DNA from: Torymus aiolomorphi
Lineage: Eukaryota; Arthropoda; Insecta; Hymenoptera; Torymidae
Direction of reading: 5' to 3'
NCBI GenBank assembly: GCA_036365515.1
Contig: CM070877.1
Span: 16,014,201 to 16,078,200 of the forward strand
DNA: 64,000 nt
In this document: positions 1-12,939 of the stretch, piece after piece
How positions within the stretch are numbered: the first letter of the stretch is position 1
Layout: every line of letters begins with the position of its first letter
Program-made: the position numbers and the translations under genes
Notes under the pieces: generated by a model
Told to the model about the DNA's origin: nothing
The model's database searches: none
What the model saw: the letters and a program-made list of their open reading frames with translations, nothing else

Positions 1-270
1 TCGAGAGTTTGGCGTGTGCAAGTGAATGAACGCATTGGGGATGCAGTCAGTAATGGATTGGAGAGTGTTTGCAGTAGCCGCGTATTCAAATGCACGTCTT
101 CGGCCGCGTCCTTTGAGCCGGCTGATCTCAAATTCCTGTGGATCATGGCTTTTCGAATTCGCTCTTTCGCGGTATTCAGGAAGACACGTGTTTTGACGGT
201 ATCTTGCTCGGTGTGAATGTACTGGCAGGCTGTAATGTCTATCGCTAGTATATGGAACTTTTTGTTTTGA
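1..270 (-). CDS. Open reading stretch at the left edge, possible exon, unknown product
   Basis: On the minus strand one frame is open from just after a TGA at 288-290 to the window edge, roughly 95 codons. It reads FHILAIDITACQYIHTEQ at the start and AEDVHLNTRLLQTL further on, a balanced composition without low-complexity runs. A possible acceptor ATTAG sits at 275-271 but has a weak pyrimidine tract. If used, its phase fits the phase-2 end of the 47968-48068 exon, yet the residues do not look like the M8 continuation. A second minus frame and the antisense plus frame are also largely open, so it could be a repeat remnant. Confidence 0.35.
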
Positions 271-824
271 CTAATATCGAACGTTTTTCAGCGTTTAATC
301 TTGTAGTAGAATTGTATTATAAATAAGGTATAAAATGTTAACATCACATGAGAAACCTATGCTAATTTAAGCGGATACCGACCTTGCCTGTTTTACCATC
401 CGATCTAACCAATTCAGCCAAATCAATTTTTCAAAGTTTTCTTTTGAACGAATGAATGGATTCTTTTAAAAATTTCCAAGGTTATAGGAAATAGAAAATC
501 AAGTGCGGACAGCTCCCTAAAACACAAAAACTCACAAAAAAAGAAAAATTCTATTTACGCTTTCTGCCGCATTTATACTGCGGCGTTAGTGACGCAGTGA
601 CGCAGCGGAGTACAACGTGTTTTCTTTACCATAATAATATACGACCTTTATTTGGAAAAGTGGCACTTGTTCGCACTTTCTATTTACACGAGAATTCATA
701 GGAAATTTTTAGCATACCTCATAATAATCTTATATTTTCGGAAAGTTTGAAAAACTTGGTGACGTAGATTCGTTAGCTAGAAGCCATATTTGTTTTCTTC
801 TGTCTGTGAATTTTTCGCTTACAT

Positions 825-840
825 CCAACAGATGGCACTG
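825..840 (+). promoter_or_regulatory. CTCF-like motif
   Basis: CCAACAGATGGCACTG fits the vertebrate/arthropod CTCF core pattern (CCA-n-nAG-RnGGCR). It sits in a small GC-richer patch (780-1030) between AT-rich stretches. A single motif match in 64 kb may be chance. Confidence 0.25.
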
Positions 841-1079
841 CGTCTTGCATGTGCGCGTGCGCGATGCCAACGCAATTGGGTTTGTTTACAGTCGCGAGTG
901 AGAGTACGGCTAATTGAATTGCTTAAGTCAGATCGTAAAACAGACAAGGACGGTGTTCCCTTAACGTTAAGGCTAACCAAACGTCATGAACTACTGTCTG
1001 TTTACCCTATTACACCTCGATACAATAGATAATCTATGGTTGAATTAAGCTAACGCTCTTATTTCTTCACAAAAGAGGA

Positions 1080-1879
1080 ATCAATACATGCACCCAATGA
1101 CGTTATCGAATTTACATCAGTATCGATGACATACCCATACACCACTTGCATCACAATACAAACATCAACGCTACCTTCCAATATGATCTATCATCTTCCT
1201 TCCCAAAATTACCAATCCATAAGTAAAACCGGAACCGCGGCGGCTGTACAGGTCCATCCAAAATTCATCATCATCACCGCTCTGCACACCGACAAAACGC
1301 TTAATATCCCGTACGCGTTCGCGCGGTAACAAAACAGCCGCGATAACGTCGGATAATCGAAACGCCCTCCCCCGCGCCTCGTCGAAATAATTAATCGCGC
1401 CCCAAAACAAAGATCAACCCTGCTGCTGCTCCTGCACTGCGTACCATGCACATTCCTCCCGGATTACATCCTGACCAACCATCCGGGCCGCGCCTGGGTG
1501 GGAAACAATGGAGCTGTTCCGCTGCACTTCATTGTTTTGCCACGGCACGGGCCATTGTAATGATCCGCCAGCACCGCCGACGACGACAACGACGTCAAAG
1601 TCAAAGCCCCCTGATTCGCGCCGGATTGACAATGGGGCTCGGCAGCAGCAGCACCGACGCGGCCTCCATTCTGCCGTTCCTGCTTTCTGTATCGGAACGA
1701 ATGGCCCTTGCGGTTAGCCTGCAGCAGCGGTAGTGGTAGCGTGCATTTTATCGAAGACGCGGGGGCGGGTGGAACAATGCCGTCTTTGTTGCCGTTCTCT
1801 CTCGCTGGCTCGGTACGCGCCGGGGGCAAGTAAGTGCGCTTTACGAAGCACAGCGCAGCTTTTGTGATGCGTGTGTGTG

Positions 1880-1917
<38 letters not shown>

Positions 1918-2100
1918 AGGGGCGGAGAGGTGATTCTTGCCCGCGAGGAATTTCGATTGTCGGTGGTAGTAAAGGTGGTGATGGTAGCGTGGAAAAAGTG
2001 GGAAAAAAGGTCGTGAAGGGGACAATGTGCGCGACCTGACCTTTATGGAGCTTTTAATTTGACAGTTGGAAGTTAGTGGACGCGATTTATCGCGTTTCAT
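1080..2100. other. Skew-switch CpG island 1
   Basis: The left arm (1090-1240) is rich in C and A, the core (1240-1850) is CpG-rich, and the right arm (1910-2040) is rich in G and T. A (GT)n run occupies 1871-1914. ORFs here overlap in several frames and show no family. Confidence 0.7.
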
Positions 2101-2467
2101 TCGATTTCCGAAAAGAGTTTTATTTTTAATAGAAATTCGGAAAGTGTGGAGGATAAATTATTGAACTTAAATTGTTGAATTTGACTTCAAAATTAATTTT
2201 AATTTTAAGATTTATGATGGTTATGAGTAATTACTAACATAAAGTGCTTAAAAAATGAGGTTAAAATGTAAAAAATAATACTTGTATCCAAAATGGAAGT
2301 ATTTTTTATTTGAAATCTTATATTTATCATTCTATCTTTGCAAATAATATTCCAGAAAGAGGTGTAGGAATAAAATAACAAGTTATCACCCAAGAATATT
2401 ACTTCAGGCAATCAAAATATTACATTGTAAAATTACGTTACCCAATGCGAAGCTTCATCGTCGAAAT

Positions 2468-2515
2468 AGTTATTTACATACCTGAAACAGAAAAAAGATT
2501 GCTGAATAAATAACT
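2468..2515 (-). other. Recursive splice site (ratchet point) 1
   Basis: The minus strand reads a strong polypyrimidine tract, CTTTTTTCTGTTTCAG, immediately followed by GTATGTAAAT. The AG|GT junction is between 2482 and 2481. It shares the TTTCAG|GTATGT core with the site at 25020 and lies about 22.5 kb further along the same strand. A cryptic exon of 40 nt ending TTGG|GTAACG could be used instead of a zero-length step. Confidence 0.55.
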
Positions 2516-2779
2516 TTATCTTTACATTCTTGATTTATAAGGTGTAGCATTGTGAATCAATATATTAACTGTTAATATATTAATAAATTAAATCAGCCAT
2601 CAATCAAAATATTAACTGCTAATATAGCCTTAATAAATTAAATCATCAATATTAAATCATCTCATCTTTTTTCGATATTATTCTAAGAGCATCGCATTGA
2701 TGAATTCAATTAATTACTGCCTGCTACAATATCAATTCCACGAGAATCAATGAATGCTAAATAAAAGAAAAAAAAACCT

Positions 2780-3420
2780 TTCCTCCTTCCTCTACATCTT
2801 GAAAAAAATACCTCACAAGACCCCAAATAAATACCCGTGAAATCGAACATCCCTCCCGCGTTGCGGAGTTCCGAACCGCTGCCTGAATCTCGGCCCTAAA
2901 AATCTCCACGGTATAAACGACGACGTCGCTACTGCTGCTGCTGCTACCTCTTCCTCCCTCGTCGATCGCGTGATAAATTCACGTATAACGGCCATAAACC
3001 TCCGGTGGACTTTATAGTTCCGCGCGCGTGCGCGTGCTCGCGCTTTTCCTTCTGTCCTGGGACAGAATCCCCGGCGCGATTGTAAATCAGCGCGCGCATC
3101 GCACTGATTCATTGCGCAGCTGCATACACACACACACATGCACACATAGTATGCACAGAGCGCGAGAGTCCGAGAGTGGCTCTCTATCTCCATCTCTTTC
3201 ATAAATGAATCTTAATCTCCGTACGCGTCGGGCTGGCTGTCGGTCCCCGCGCATGGGGTATAGAGTTTTTGTCAAGGTTTTCGGGGTTAGGTTGGAATAG
3301 GATGGTTACGGGGTTGAGTAAAAATGGTTTGGCAGAGGAAGGTAGTGGCTCTTTTGTTTTATCGGATATTTATTTTATGTAGGAAGAGTATTATGTAACT
3401 CGGGGTTGAAGATTATATCG
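2780..3420. other. Skew-switch CpG island 2
   Basis: The C-rich left arm starts TTTCCTCCTTCCTC. The core holds CTG repeats (2932-2948), a CGCG-rich stretch at 3020 and a short (CA)n at 3125. The right arm from 3230 is G/T-rich with GGGGTTAGGTTGG. Confidence 0.7.
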
Positions 3421-5599
3421 CTGAAATGTAATCGAGCTTATGAAGACTGTTGTTACATATCGGTGTATTTATAGTATAGAGCAATATAAAGGATATTTGA
3501 TACGGTTTATTGTTTATCGGTAAATTTTTAGATAACTATTTGAAATAAAAGTCTTTTTATGTTAAGCTTATGTCGATTTTTTATAAGTATTTTGTATTTC
3601 ATGACCCAAAAGAATATCAAAGCCAAAGTATAAGTAGAATTTAGAATTTTTTATGATTTTATTTAGTAAAATTGTATACATATATAACGATCTTTAGTTA
3701 ACTCTAACTGACGTTAACATAATAAAGTGAAGCAGGTTCGGTATTATTTCATATTTTTAAAATTTGTATGAACCTCTTTAAATTAATAACAAATTATGAA
3801 AGATATCGAAGAATTCATATTTGTTTCACTAAATGAAACATATTATTCGGTTGAAATATCTATTTTAAAATATATATTCAACTAAGAAGATAAAATAGTT
3901 TAATTTACTTTATTTCACGTCGTAGTTTCAATTTAAATTCAACAATAACCTTTTGCTCACAGGTTTTAGGGCAACAAAGTTTGATTATAGATTGTAGATT
4001 TTCTAGTGTGTTACGCTGAGTAATTGAAAGAGATTAAGAACGAGGATGTATTTCCTCGGCGCAGCAATTTATTCTCTGCAGTACCACTCTGTATATTACT
4101 CCAGCTACGGGAAATATTTTTATTTAAAGTTTAAAAATAAATAAGTCACAATTAAAGTAAATCAATGCCAATAAATTGTAAATAATATACACAGATTGAC
4201 AATATGTTAAAATGTTTATATTTGCTTAAATTTATTAATATTACCTCAACAAATTTGTTTTTAATTTGATTCAATATCCTATATATTATATTTACTTTTT
4301 ACCTCTGAATACACAACCAAAGCGTCGAATCCTTCAGACGCATTATTTTATTCATAAATCTCAGAGTCTCTCGATTTCTCTCTCGATTTTCACGGATCGA
4401 CGCAAGTGCCATTGAGCGAATTCGTAAATTTTCCGGGCTGCGTGATTTACGCGAGGGAATACAAATCAAATGCTTATTCGAGATTTTTTCTTTCAATATT
4501 GAGAACGGCCCTAGTGCCGACGCAAAAAAAGAGGATCAGACAGACAGCTTCATGAAATATTGGATTATGGAAATGAAATAAATTTTTTTATTAAACACGA
4601 TGGATTATTTTCTCTTTCTTACTGTAAATATTAAACTCAATTATTGGGATTGATGAATTTCCTTTAGAAAAGTTTTTCTTTAATAGTTCTATTTTTATTT
4701 TGCCTGAATATCCTAATATTTAATGTACATTAATATTAAAAGTTTTTGTAAATTGTTAATTATCTTTAACTCGTAAAATGGAATGCCTGAAATAATTCAA
4801 AACTTTATCATTTGTATTTTTATTTCACAGCTAAATAAACATTATTTTCCTCTTTGAAAAAGTTCACAAAAATAAATAATTGTCGTACGAATCACTGAAT
4901 CCGCTTAATTTGTCGAACTCACTCATTTACAAAACTGTCTGTTCGATCATTAACAGATCATTAATCACCGATAAAAAAATAAAACAAAGAAATAGTCTCC
5001 ATGGCAAACAAGAAGATAAAACATGCATCGACATACTCACAGCTGAAAAAATAATCAAAGGCCCGGATAGCAAAGGCTAGCAACGGAGTCCAGGCGGAAA
5101 ATCAGTTCGTGTTAATGGCTGAAAAACCCGAATTTTTCACCTCGAATGTCATTGATCGATACGAAAAGCTCTCTTGGTATAGGAATCAATTTAATTTAGG
5201 ATAACTTAATAAAAAAAGTACTCCGTTAAACTTGGGGGAGAAAAAAGGATTAATCAAATAAAAAAAAAATTAAAAATTCCTTGCTTTTTATAAATTATTT
5301 AAAGTATAAAAAAATGTTTGCTGGATATTAAAAATTCCAACAACATAATACTTTGTTGTAAAAGTTATTTTTTTGTAAGAAATTCCGCTGAAATGTATCA
5401 AATATTTGTATAGAATATACATAAAATATAATTTAAAAATAAATTAAATTTAAAATTTGAATTAATTTAATTTAATTAATTTATATAATTTTAAATTCAA
5501 TATCTTAAAATGAAGAAAATAGTACGTTATTTAATTGTAATCGTTTTGAATCACGCAAATATTTCTCCTACGTTTTTCCTTATAAATAAGTAAAACATT
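3421..5599. other. AT-rich spacer
   Basis: Mostly A/T with poly-A/T tracts. A moderate-GC patch at 4310-4560 has no open frame I trust. Nothing else seen. Confidence 0.6.
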
Positions 5600-6240
5600 C
5601 AACACATTGAATCATAATTCACCACTAACTTAATCCTCTTCTGAAATCAATGGGAAAATCAAATTCATCGCATCGCGCAATCAAACAATCGCATTAACAT
5701 GACAGCCCGACCGCAATCCCAATCTCCCTCGAATCAAAGAAATCCCAAAACGAACGGAAAATCCGAGCCCTCTCGCTAATGACGTCGGTTAGAACGTCAC
5801 GAGCTGCGAACTGCAGAGCGAGAGGGAGAGAGAGAGAGAGAGGAGCAGCATCATTATCGTCACTTCGACCGCGCGCCGCGTCAGCGCGGAAACTGTTATC
5901 GCGCACACTCGCGCGCCCCGTTAACATAAACAATGAGAGCGCGCGGCAGACGGGGAAAATTATATTTGACGCCCGCGCACGCCGGCGAGCGTTCGATATT
6001 GTCGTGTGGACGAAGAGTGGAGAAGAGGAGAGCGAGGATGCGGGATTTGGTGTGCAGAGGATGGGGCGGTTTAATTCGCGCAGTTTTGCTGATGATTCTA
6101 GAGTGTTTGGGAGTGGGATTGGATTTCGGTCTGGTGATTAGATGACTTTTGAATTTTGTCGAGTGGAGCAAGGGTGCTTGATGAGGCATGGCTGGAGAGA
6201 TTTTACAAAATAAATAAAAAGGTAGATAGGGAAGGATTAT
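5600..6240. other. Skew-switch CpG island 3
   Basis: C/A-rich left arm, CpG core at 5760-5990 with (GA)n at 5826-5842, and a strongly G-rich right arm at 6000-6160. No gene-like frame. Confidence 0.7.
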
Positions 6241-6814
6241 ACTGGAATTGTATATAAATTTATGGAAAAGGTTTTTATCAGTGTTTTCAATATTAATTTT
6301 ATGGTCGTATGAAACAGCTATTTAAGAATAAAATTGTCATTTGATTTATAACAGTTTATTGACATTTGTTCTTTATTTTTTCCATTTTTTTATTATGCTT
6401 GACTGCTAATATTTGATATTGTTTATTAACCCATTTATAATTAACAATAAAAAAGAAAATATAAATAGCGTTAATGTTTATATAATTATCTGCTACCTTG
6501 CGTCATTTATCAATGTGACTGACGTAATTTCATTATTATTATATTACACAACATATATGATATTCTGCATAGTAATTTCCTCTAATAATTATTAAAATAT
6601 CTATCTAATCCTATCAGAATTTCAATCATGTAAAGATCGCATGAATTAATACGCTAATCAAGTTGATTAAACTTTAATTAAGATAATACTGTACTTAATA
6701 GTAAATAAATAGTGCATTATATGAAATAAATTTCTTTTTGCTATAGATATTGAAAACCGACCCAAATCTTCGTTATTTTTACCAAATTCTTAGTATTTTA
6801 ATATTAAAAACTTA

Positions 6815-7564
6815 CAAGGAGAGGGTCTCACCTGCGGGAAACGGATTTTAGCGGGCATGGGAAAGTCGATTTCTGGTACCTAAAAATGAAGCCCAGTGCT
6901 GACAATTTCATCCAATGGACCTTTTTTCTTGAGATATGGGCAATTTAATCTCAGATATCCTCTATTTCGTTAAAAAAATGATGTCTCTTCTATTGAGTGT
7001 CACATTGCAAATATTTATGATACATATGATGCAAATAATATGTCTTCATATTTTAACCCTTAGAGGGCCGGGATTTCAAAAATTTTAAAAGCTCATAATT
7101 TGTACTGAAAAGTGATCTGAGGTCTCCAAGTTAGAACCAAACCAAGGTCGGATGTTGGCGAGTCAGACCATGACGCCTCAAGGCGTGATCCCGGCCCTCT
7201 AAGGGTTAACCGATTAAATGGATCGTATTTTTAACCATTTTCGTACGCTATCTTTGATTGCTTGTAACTTCCTAAAAAATCAATATTTTTTTAACGAATC
7301 AGGACTTAAATTTTAGCTTTTACTGTCTACTTTTATAATCTTTTTTGTTTGTTTTCGTATTATCAATATTTGCAACGTGACACTCAATAGGAGAGATATC
7401 ATTTTTTAACGAAATAGAGGATATTTGAGATTAAATTGCCTATATCTCAAGAGAAAGGTTCCATTGAATGAAATTGTCAGCACTGAGCTTCATTTTTAGG
7501 TACCAGAAATCGACTCTCCAATGTCCGCTAAAATCCGTTTCCAGCAGATTAGACCCTTTCCTTG
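6815..7564. mobile_element. Long-TIR DNA element, non-autonomous
   Basis: About 210-bp inverted arms (left 6815-7024, right 7356-7564) are roughly 90 percent identical by eye and start CAAGGAGAGGGTCT and CAAGGAAAGGGTCT. Both arms share the internal segment GATTTCTGGTACCTAAAAAT. A TTA trinucleotide flanks both ends and may be a 3-bp target duplication. The centre holds no coding frame but carries a second element at 7057-7205. The superfamily is not certain. Confidence 0.75.
7057..7205. mobile_element. TTAA-flanked MITE (piggyBac-type) nested in a larger element
   Basis: A 149-bp element with perfect 18-bp terminal inverted repeats, CCCTTAGAGGGCCGGGAT, flanked by TTAA at 7053-7056 and 7206-7209. 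TTAA target sites and CCCT-type ends are the signature of piggyBac elements. A small internal palindrome, ACGCCTCAAGGCGT, lies near the right end. It is too short to encode anything and must have been moved in trans. Confidence 0.85.
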
Positions 7565-7679
7565 TTAGTTTATCGATCGTGTATGACTATTTAAACGGCT
7601 GACATAATCAATTACGCAACAAAGACTAACAAATTGTATTAGATTAAACAGAAATAAGATGAATACGTTTCGCACGAAA

Positions 7680-8110
7680 AACGGTTCATCGATCCCGATA
7701 TATCACACCACCACAAAAACATCCCAAATCACGCAATCATTCTCCTACGCATTCGCCGACTCGCGAAAATAATCGCCGTCGGTCCGCGTCTTCCCCTCTC
7801 TCTCTCTCTCTCTCTCACTCTCTCTCTTTCTCTCTCTCTCTCTCGCCTCTCGCGCGTATACACCTGTTGCGCGCCTCCTCGCGGCGCGTTTGACGAGCGG
7901 CCCCATTGTATGCGTGGCAGGCTTCCGGACTGCTGACGCTGCTGCCGCTCTTTTGTCTAGGTTTTTTCGGTGATTAATGCTAGATTGCGCAGATGCCGAG
8001 AGAAAGAGAGGGGCTGAGGTGTGCGTTTGATTGATTTTTGCGATTGAACGAGGGGTTTGGCTCTTCATTGGGCAAAGGTAAAAACATCAAAAGGTCATGA
8101 GTTTTCATGG
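7680..8110. other. Skew-switch CpG island 4
   Basis: The left arm contains CACACCACCACAAAAACATC. The core has (CT)n at 7795-7844 and a CGCG cluster. The right arm carries GAGGGGCTGAGGTG. Confidence 0.7.
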
Positions 8111-9779
8111 AAAAATGCACTTTTTTTCTCGTAATTTCCACGTCAACCGTATCGAAAGCACCGGGTTGACATGGATTGATGTCGAAATATAAATGCGAAA
8201 ATTTAGATGTCGGTGTAACTGTTTTTATGTATATGGTTGACAATTTAAGCTTGCTTATTTTGTTGTAATTCGTGTTTCAAAAAGCTGATCTAATAAATTT
8301 AACGACAAAGTTATACTGTCAGCGAGTTCTGAACATCGAGTTTTCTAATCGAATAAGGTTACTATTTTATAAGAATGAAATATAAGAGGCATATATGAAG
8401 TAGCAAAAAAGGGGTATGGATAGGCAAAATAACGAAATGTGAAAATAAATCAGTATATATGTTTCAAGAAGGCAACTAAAAGACAATAAACCTATAATAT
8501 AAATATGAATTTTCGATCTAACGATCTCAGTGAAATTTTGATATCTACGTTATTTATATTTATATTTTGACATATATGTTATTTCAGAATTTTTTCTGTT
8601 AGTTTAGAAAAATATTCAAAATGTTGTAGCAATTAAAAGTTGAATTTATTTTGAGAAAAAAATAACTCTCATTCTCAATTCCAGTATCGCAAATTTTCGT
8701 GTTTATTCTAACATTCTATTTATTCAAACCCGCGCAGAAAAATTTGATGAAGTAAATATTATTTGTATTCCCACGTTTGTGAGCGGCGTACGTTTTTAGA
8801 TGATTGGAAATTTCACCCGACCGTTTGTTTGCAAAACCAACAGTCAGCGAAACTATGCTGCAGAACCCAAAACAGACCGAAAACCCAGATAACAATGCCG
8901 TGGATCGTTAATTCTAAAAAAAGTACAAGACGGTACCGACTCCCCAAGAAGATGACGATATTTAAGAGAAGCGAATCTCCAAAAGTGGATTTTTCTTATC
9001 GCGGCGCAGCTATACCCCCCTCACCTGCAGCGGACCGCTAAAAAATTCTATGCATGCCTAAGTACCTCTCGCGCCCGGGTTGTGCCGCCACGGCGCGCGG
9101 CGTCTTTGGCCCCACACCGTTCGAACGGATTTTTCGCATTTCGGAAAATTAGTTCTCACTTTCCATTAAACTCCGCTGCGTATTCGCGAACTGTTATATG
9201 TTTTTCCTCCTTTTTTTGTGAAGTGAGAGACGAGAAAAAAGCTAAATAGCATTAATTTCCCCTCTCGAGAAAGTTTAATGAATAAACTTTGTCCTCGGCA
9301 TTTGCATAATGCCGCTGCTCACTTCGATTTCCTTTATGGTAGAAGTTAAGATTGTTAATGCCGTTGGGCGCTATTTAGAAATTATAATCGCTCGGAAGTT
9401 TCTTTCCTAAGAAGTAAAATGGGATATAAAAATGGGGTATCAAGTTTTCATCCCATCACGCTCAAGTTAAATTCACGTTAAATTTCATGGAATCTTGGGT
9501 GTACAGTTCCATTATTAGCATGGATGTACGAGGTGCTTTTTTACTTACATAGTCGAGATTTTAAGAATCTTCAGAGCTGTTATGAGAATAGAATTTCACG
9601 TATTTAGTGAATTTATTTAAAATGAATATTCGTTTCTTGAAAAGCATACGAGTATAAATACGAATACGTAATAATTTTATCAAGTTTCCAAAAAGTTTTA
9701 AAAGTCGATTTACTATTCTATTCCAATGAAAATTCGTATATTACCCATAACAATACTTTATCCCTAATAACAACATATA
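8111..9779. other. AT-rich spacer with a moderate-GC patch
   Basis: The patch at 8760-9190 holds a 92-codon frame and CGCGGCGCG sequence without a skew switch; I recognise no protein. The rest is AT-rich and empty. Confidence 0.55.
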
Positions 9780-10240
9780 ACTCAAAATTTCACATGTAAA
9801 TATTTCAATCGCACACCTCCACCTCATAAAACCTCAAATATTCATTCCACACAGAAAGTTTTTTTTCAGCAAGGGCCAAACGAAAAAGTCGCCAGCGTGG
9901 CTGCAGCTCGTTCGTCATTCTATTTATCAGAGGCGTCAGGTGTGCGCTCTCCGTATACTTTGTCGCGGCACTGACACGCCTCGGGGTAATCTTCGCGCGC
10001 ACTCGCGTTGGATTAGGAAAATCGACTTTGGCGCGCGTGGAAAGCGCGAGATGATTGATGGGGCGGGAGATGCTCCTCCTTCCGGATTTTCTAGGAGGGG
10101 TTAATCGGCGGAGAGGGTGCCGGAATTTTGGGAAATTCAAACATGTTTTGATTATGTGCGAGAGGTTGAGTTATTTATGGCATTTATTAGTGTATTAAAT
10201 CACGGTGTTCTGGGATGAAAATTTAAACGCTTCGGGGAAT
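9780..10240. other. Skew-switch CpG island 5
   Basis: C-rich left arm (CACACCTCCACC), CpG core at 9890-10060 and G-rich right arm (GGCGGAGAGGG). No gene seen. Confidence 0.7.
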
Positions 10241-12229
10241 ACTCGAGACGAGTTCTTTGAATTTTTGCTTGCGATGTTGGAGAATTTAAATTGTAGGGAA
10301 CAAAGTATTTTTTAGGCGACAAGCGTGGACTTCACATAAATTATTAACATAAATTAGTTTCGTTCAGATTCCATAAATTTTTTTAATTTACGAAAAGCCG
10401 TAGGAATGATGAGATTTTCTAGTATTTCTCAAATTTCTTTTTATTTTCTTACATTTTTATAATAAAATGAGATATGAAAGAAAAAGATATTTCTACCTTT
10501 CCAAGATAAAGTAATTAAAAAGAAATTTATAAACTGTTTTGGAGTGTATATTATTTTGTAGTCTCGCAAATATTTGTAAATTGCGCGTGCGCCTCATAAA
10601 TATGATACTTTAACAGGCCACATAAAGATTCATTTTTACTTCAATTATCGAAAACGGGATCAGCGTTAGCGGATACTTTCCGTAGTCCCGAATAATTAAA
10701 AGTAGAAATTAAATTTCAGATCGAAACGATTCGCGCTTACGTTAAATATAATCTTGCAAGTCTTTTATTTCACGTACTTTAGATTATATTTATTAAGCTC
10801 TCCATAAAATCCGGTATACGTGCTGTTGTAATAGTCTATTATACGATAATGTGCATATATTTTTGAGAATAATGTTTAAAATTATATTTCATCAGGTATT
10901 TCGCATCCGCATTAAAGTTAAAAAAATGTTCACTTGATTTACGTACTTAAAACTTATTAAAATATCGAGATATTATTATAATTTTTTCATTTTCTCGCAT
11001 AAAAAATATTTACATTAAATGCAAATATTGATTTCTTCGACTTCATCATCCACAATATCTTTACTTTTTTATTTTGATCTTCACGTAACAAACACAAATT
11101 GGTTAAAACAGTATCTCTAAAGTTTCCTCAAAATTCTCCTTAAAATCAAATTCATCGCCCTCAATCGAAAATCTCTCGTAGCCCAGCTCGTTAATTCCTC
11201 CGAAACGTCTCCGCCTCGCCGAATTTCGCGCCGGTAATCCCCGATAACGAGGTTATACCACCCGCCGTCATCATCGCCACCGGCGGTAGATTCAATCGGG
11301 GATGGAGGAGGAGAGGGTGGTGCGCAATTAATTAATCTCGGCCGATCATACGTAATCACCATTATGCGGCGAGCGGCCGCAGACCGGAAATTTCGAAGCG
11401 ATGCGAGCGTTTCGGGTAACGAGATATGCAGTCTTTTTTGGAAGGTTTGAAGATGGGCGAAAATGATTCTATGGCTGCTGAAGGTTTGCACTAATGGTGC
11501 CACGGGAAGTTCGAGATATTCGCGGTGGTGAAAGAGGTGAGGTTTAGTGTCGAAATGCGGTAGTTTTGGGCTGAAAGGATTCTCAGAGATGAAATCATTT
11601 TTGATATATTTTAGAAATATGAAAAGGTGAATTTACTTTTTAAAATAGAATAGAAAATATTATTTATTAGACGGGTTTTGTAAAATATTGGTTGGTTTAT
11701 TCGTGCTTTTAAGATGATTTCAAGTCGTCGTATTTACGATTTTTGTTATGAAGAAAGTTTCTCAAATTAATAGTCGTAAAAAAGCATTTATAAAACAGAG
11801 TATCTAAATAAAAAGTTAAAATTTATTTATTTACTTTGTATACATTTTAGTTAGCTATTTGGAATATGGAATATTGAAAAAGCATTTCATACAAATTTAT
11901 AATATTTTTAAGATAAATTTTTACTCTGGTTGTAAATCATTCAAATATCACTCAACAAAAATATAATAAAATCTCGTATTACAGCGGTCAATTAAAAAAA
12001 AATCATTTTATTGAAACGTTATACTATAAATCAACGAATCGAACATTTTAAATATTTTTATATGAAAATATAAAGTTTCGGAATAATACAATACAATACG
12101 GGGATATCGATGTTATGTTCCACCTCTATACAAAGTAACTTTAAGCACGATATACCAATAATCCGGACAATATTTTTGGTTTTTATAATAATAATAATTG
12201 GTATCTTCCATTAGAACCTTTTCAAAAGT
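10241..12229. other. AT-rich spacers around island 6
   Basis: 10241-11079 and 11591-12229 are AT-rich with no repeat family or exon that I can support. Confidence 0.6.
11080..11590. other. Skew-switch CpG island 6
   Basis: Pyrimidine-rich left arm, CpG core at 11190-11420, and G-rich right arm at 11450-11580 (GCGGTGGTGAAAGAGGTGAG). No gene seen. Confidence 0.7.
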
Positions 12230-12892
12230 CATTTTAACAATTTTCAGAACAACCGAAAATCCAATTTCCCCCCGAAGAAAAAAAAACACTTTGCAAGGAC
12301 ACGTAAATAATCGATTCCCGGCCAAACTACCCCGCCAGCGTCCATTTAGAAACCGTCGGTCGACAACCGACAAACAAGGCGGGGGCAACCTTCCCAAAAC
12401 GAAACAGAAAAAAAGCCTTCGCGCCGCGTCCAGGTTCGACTCGTCATTCTTCCATAGACTCTTGCTGGCATTTGAATTTCGTTTTTTCCGCACCTCCGTC
12501 TGCCATATCGAAAAGGGTTTCCGCTCTCGCCCGGTGAATTCCAAAATGAACCATTAGCAGTGAAAGCCCCCCTCTTCCCCCAGCTCTGACGATATACACT
12601 TCGCGTGAACGCGAGCACGGAACGACTAAACGAGCAAAAGCTTTTAACGGAATACAAGCAGCGCGTTTGTGCGCGAGCGCGTCCGACTCTCGCCGTTTTA
12701 TTTTTTGCTCTCTCTCTCGAGCGGGCGCGCGAGAACGAAAAGTTTTTTTGCGCGTTTTTTTGAAGAGCGAGAGATGACGACGACGACGACGAGGACGACG
12801 ACGACGACGACGACGCAGCCAGTGTGCAAATGGGACGGGTTTTATCGAGCGTTGTCGTCTTCGAGTCGGACGGCTCGAGCGAGCGATGCATA

Positions 12893-12939
<47 letters not shown>

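Noticed and set aside
3285..3320. GGGTTAGGTTGG as an insect telomere repeat
   Set aside because: Only one partial TTAGG pair; the rest is the ordinary G/T-rich arm of island 2.
6831..6850. Minus-strand CCCGCAG|GTGAGA resembling a ratchet site
   Set aside because: Lies inside the terminal repeat of a transposon; the other arm has lost the motif and the pyrimidine tract is short.
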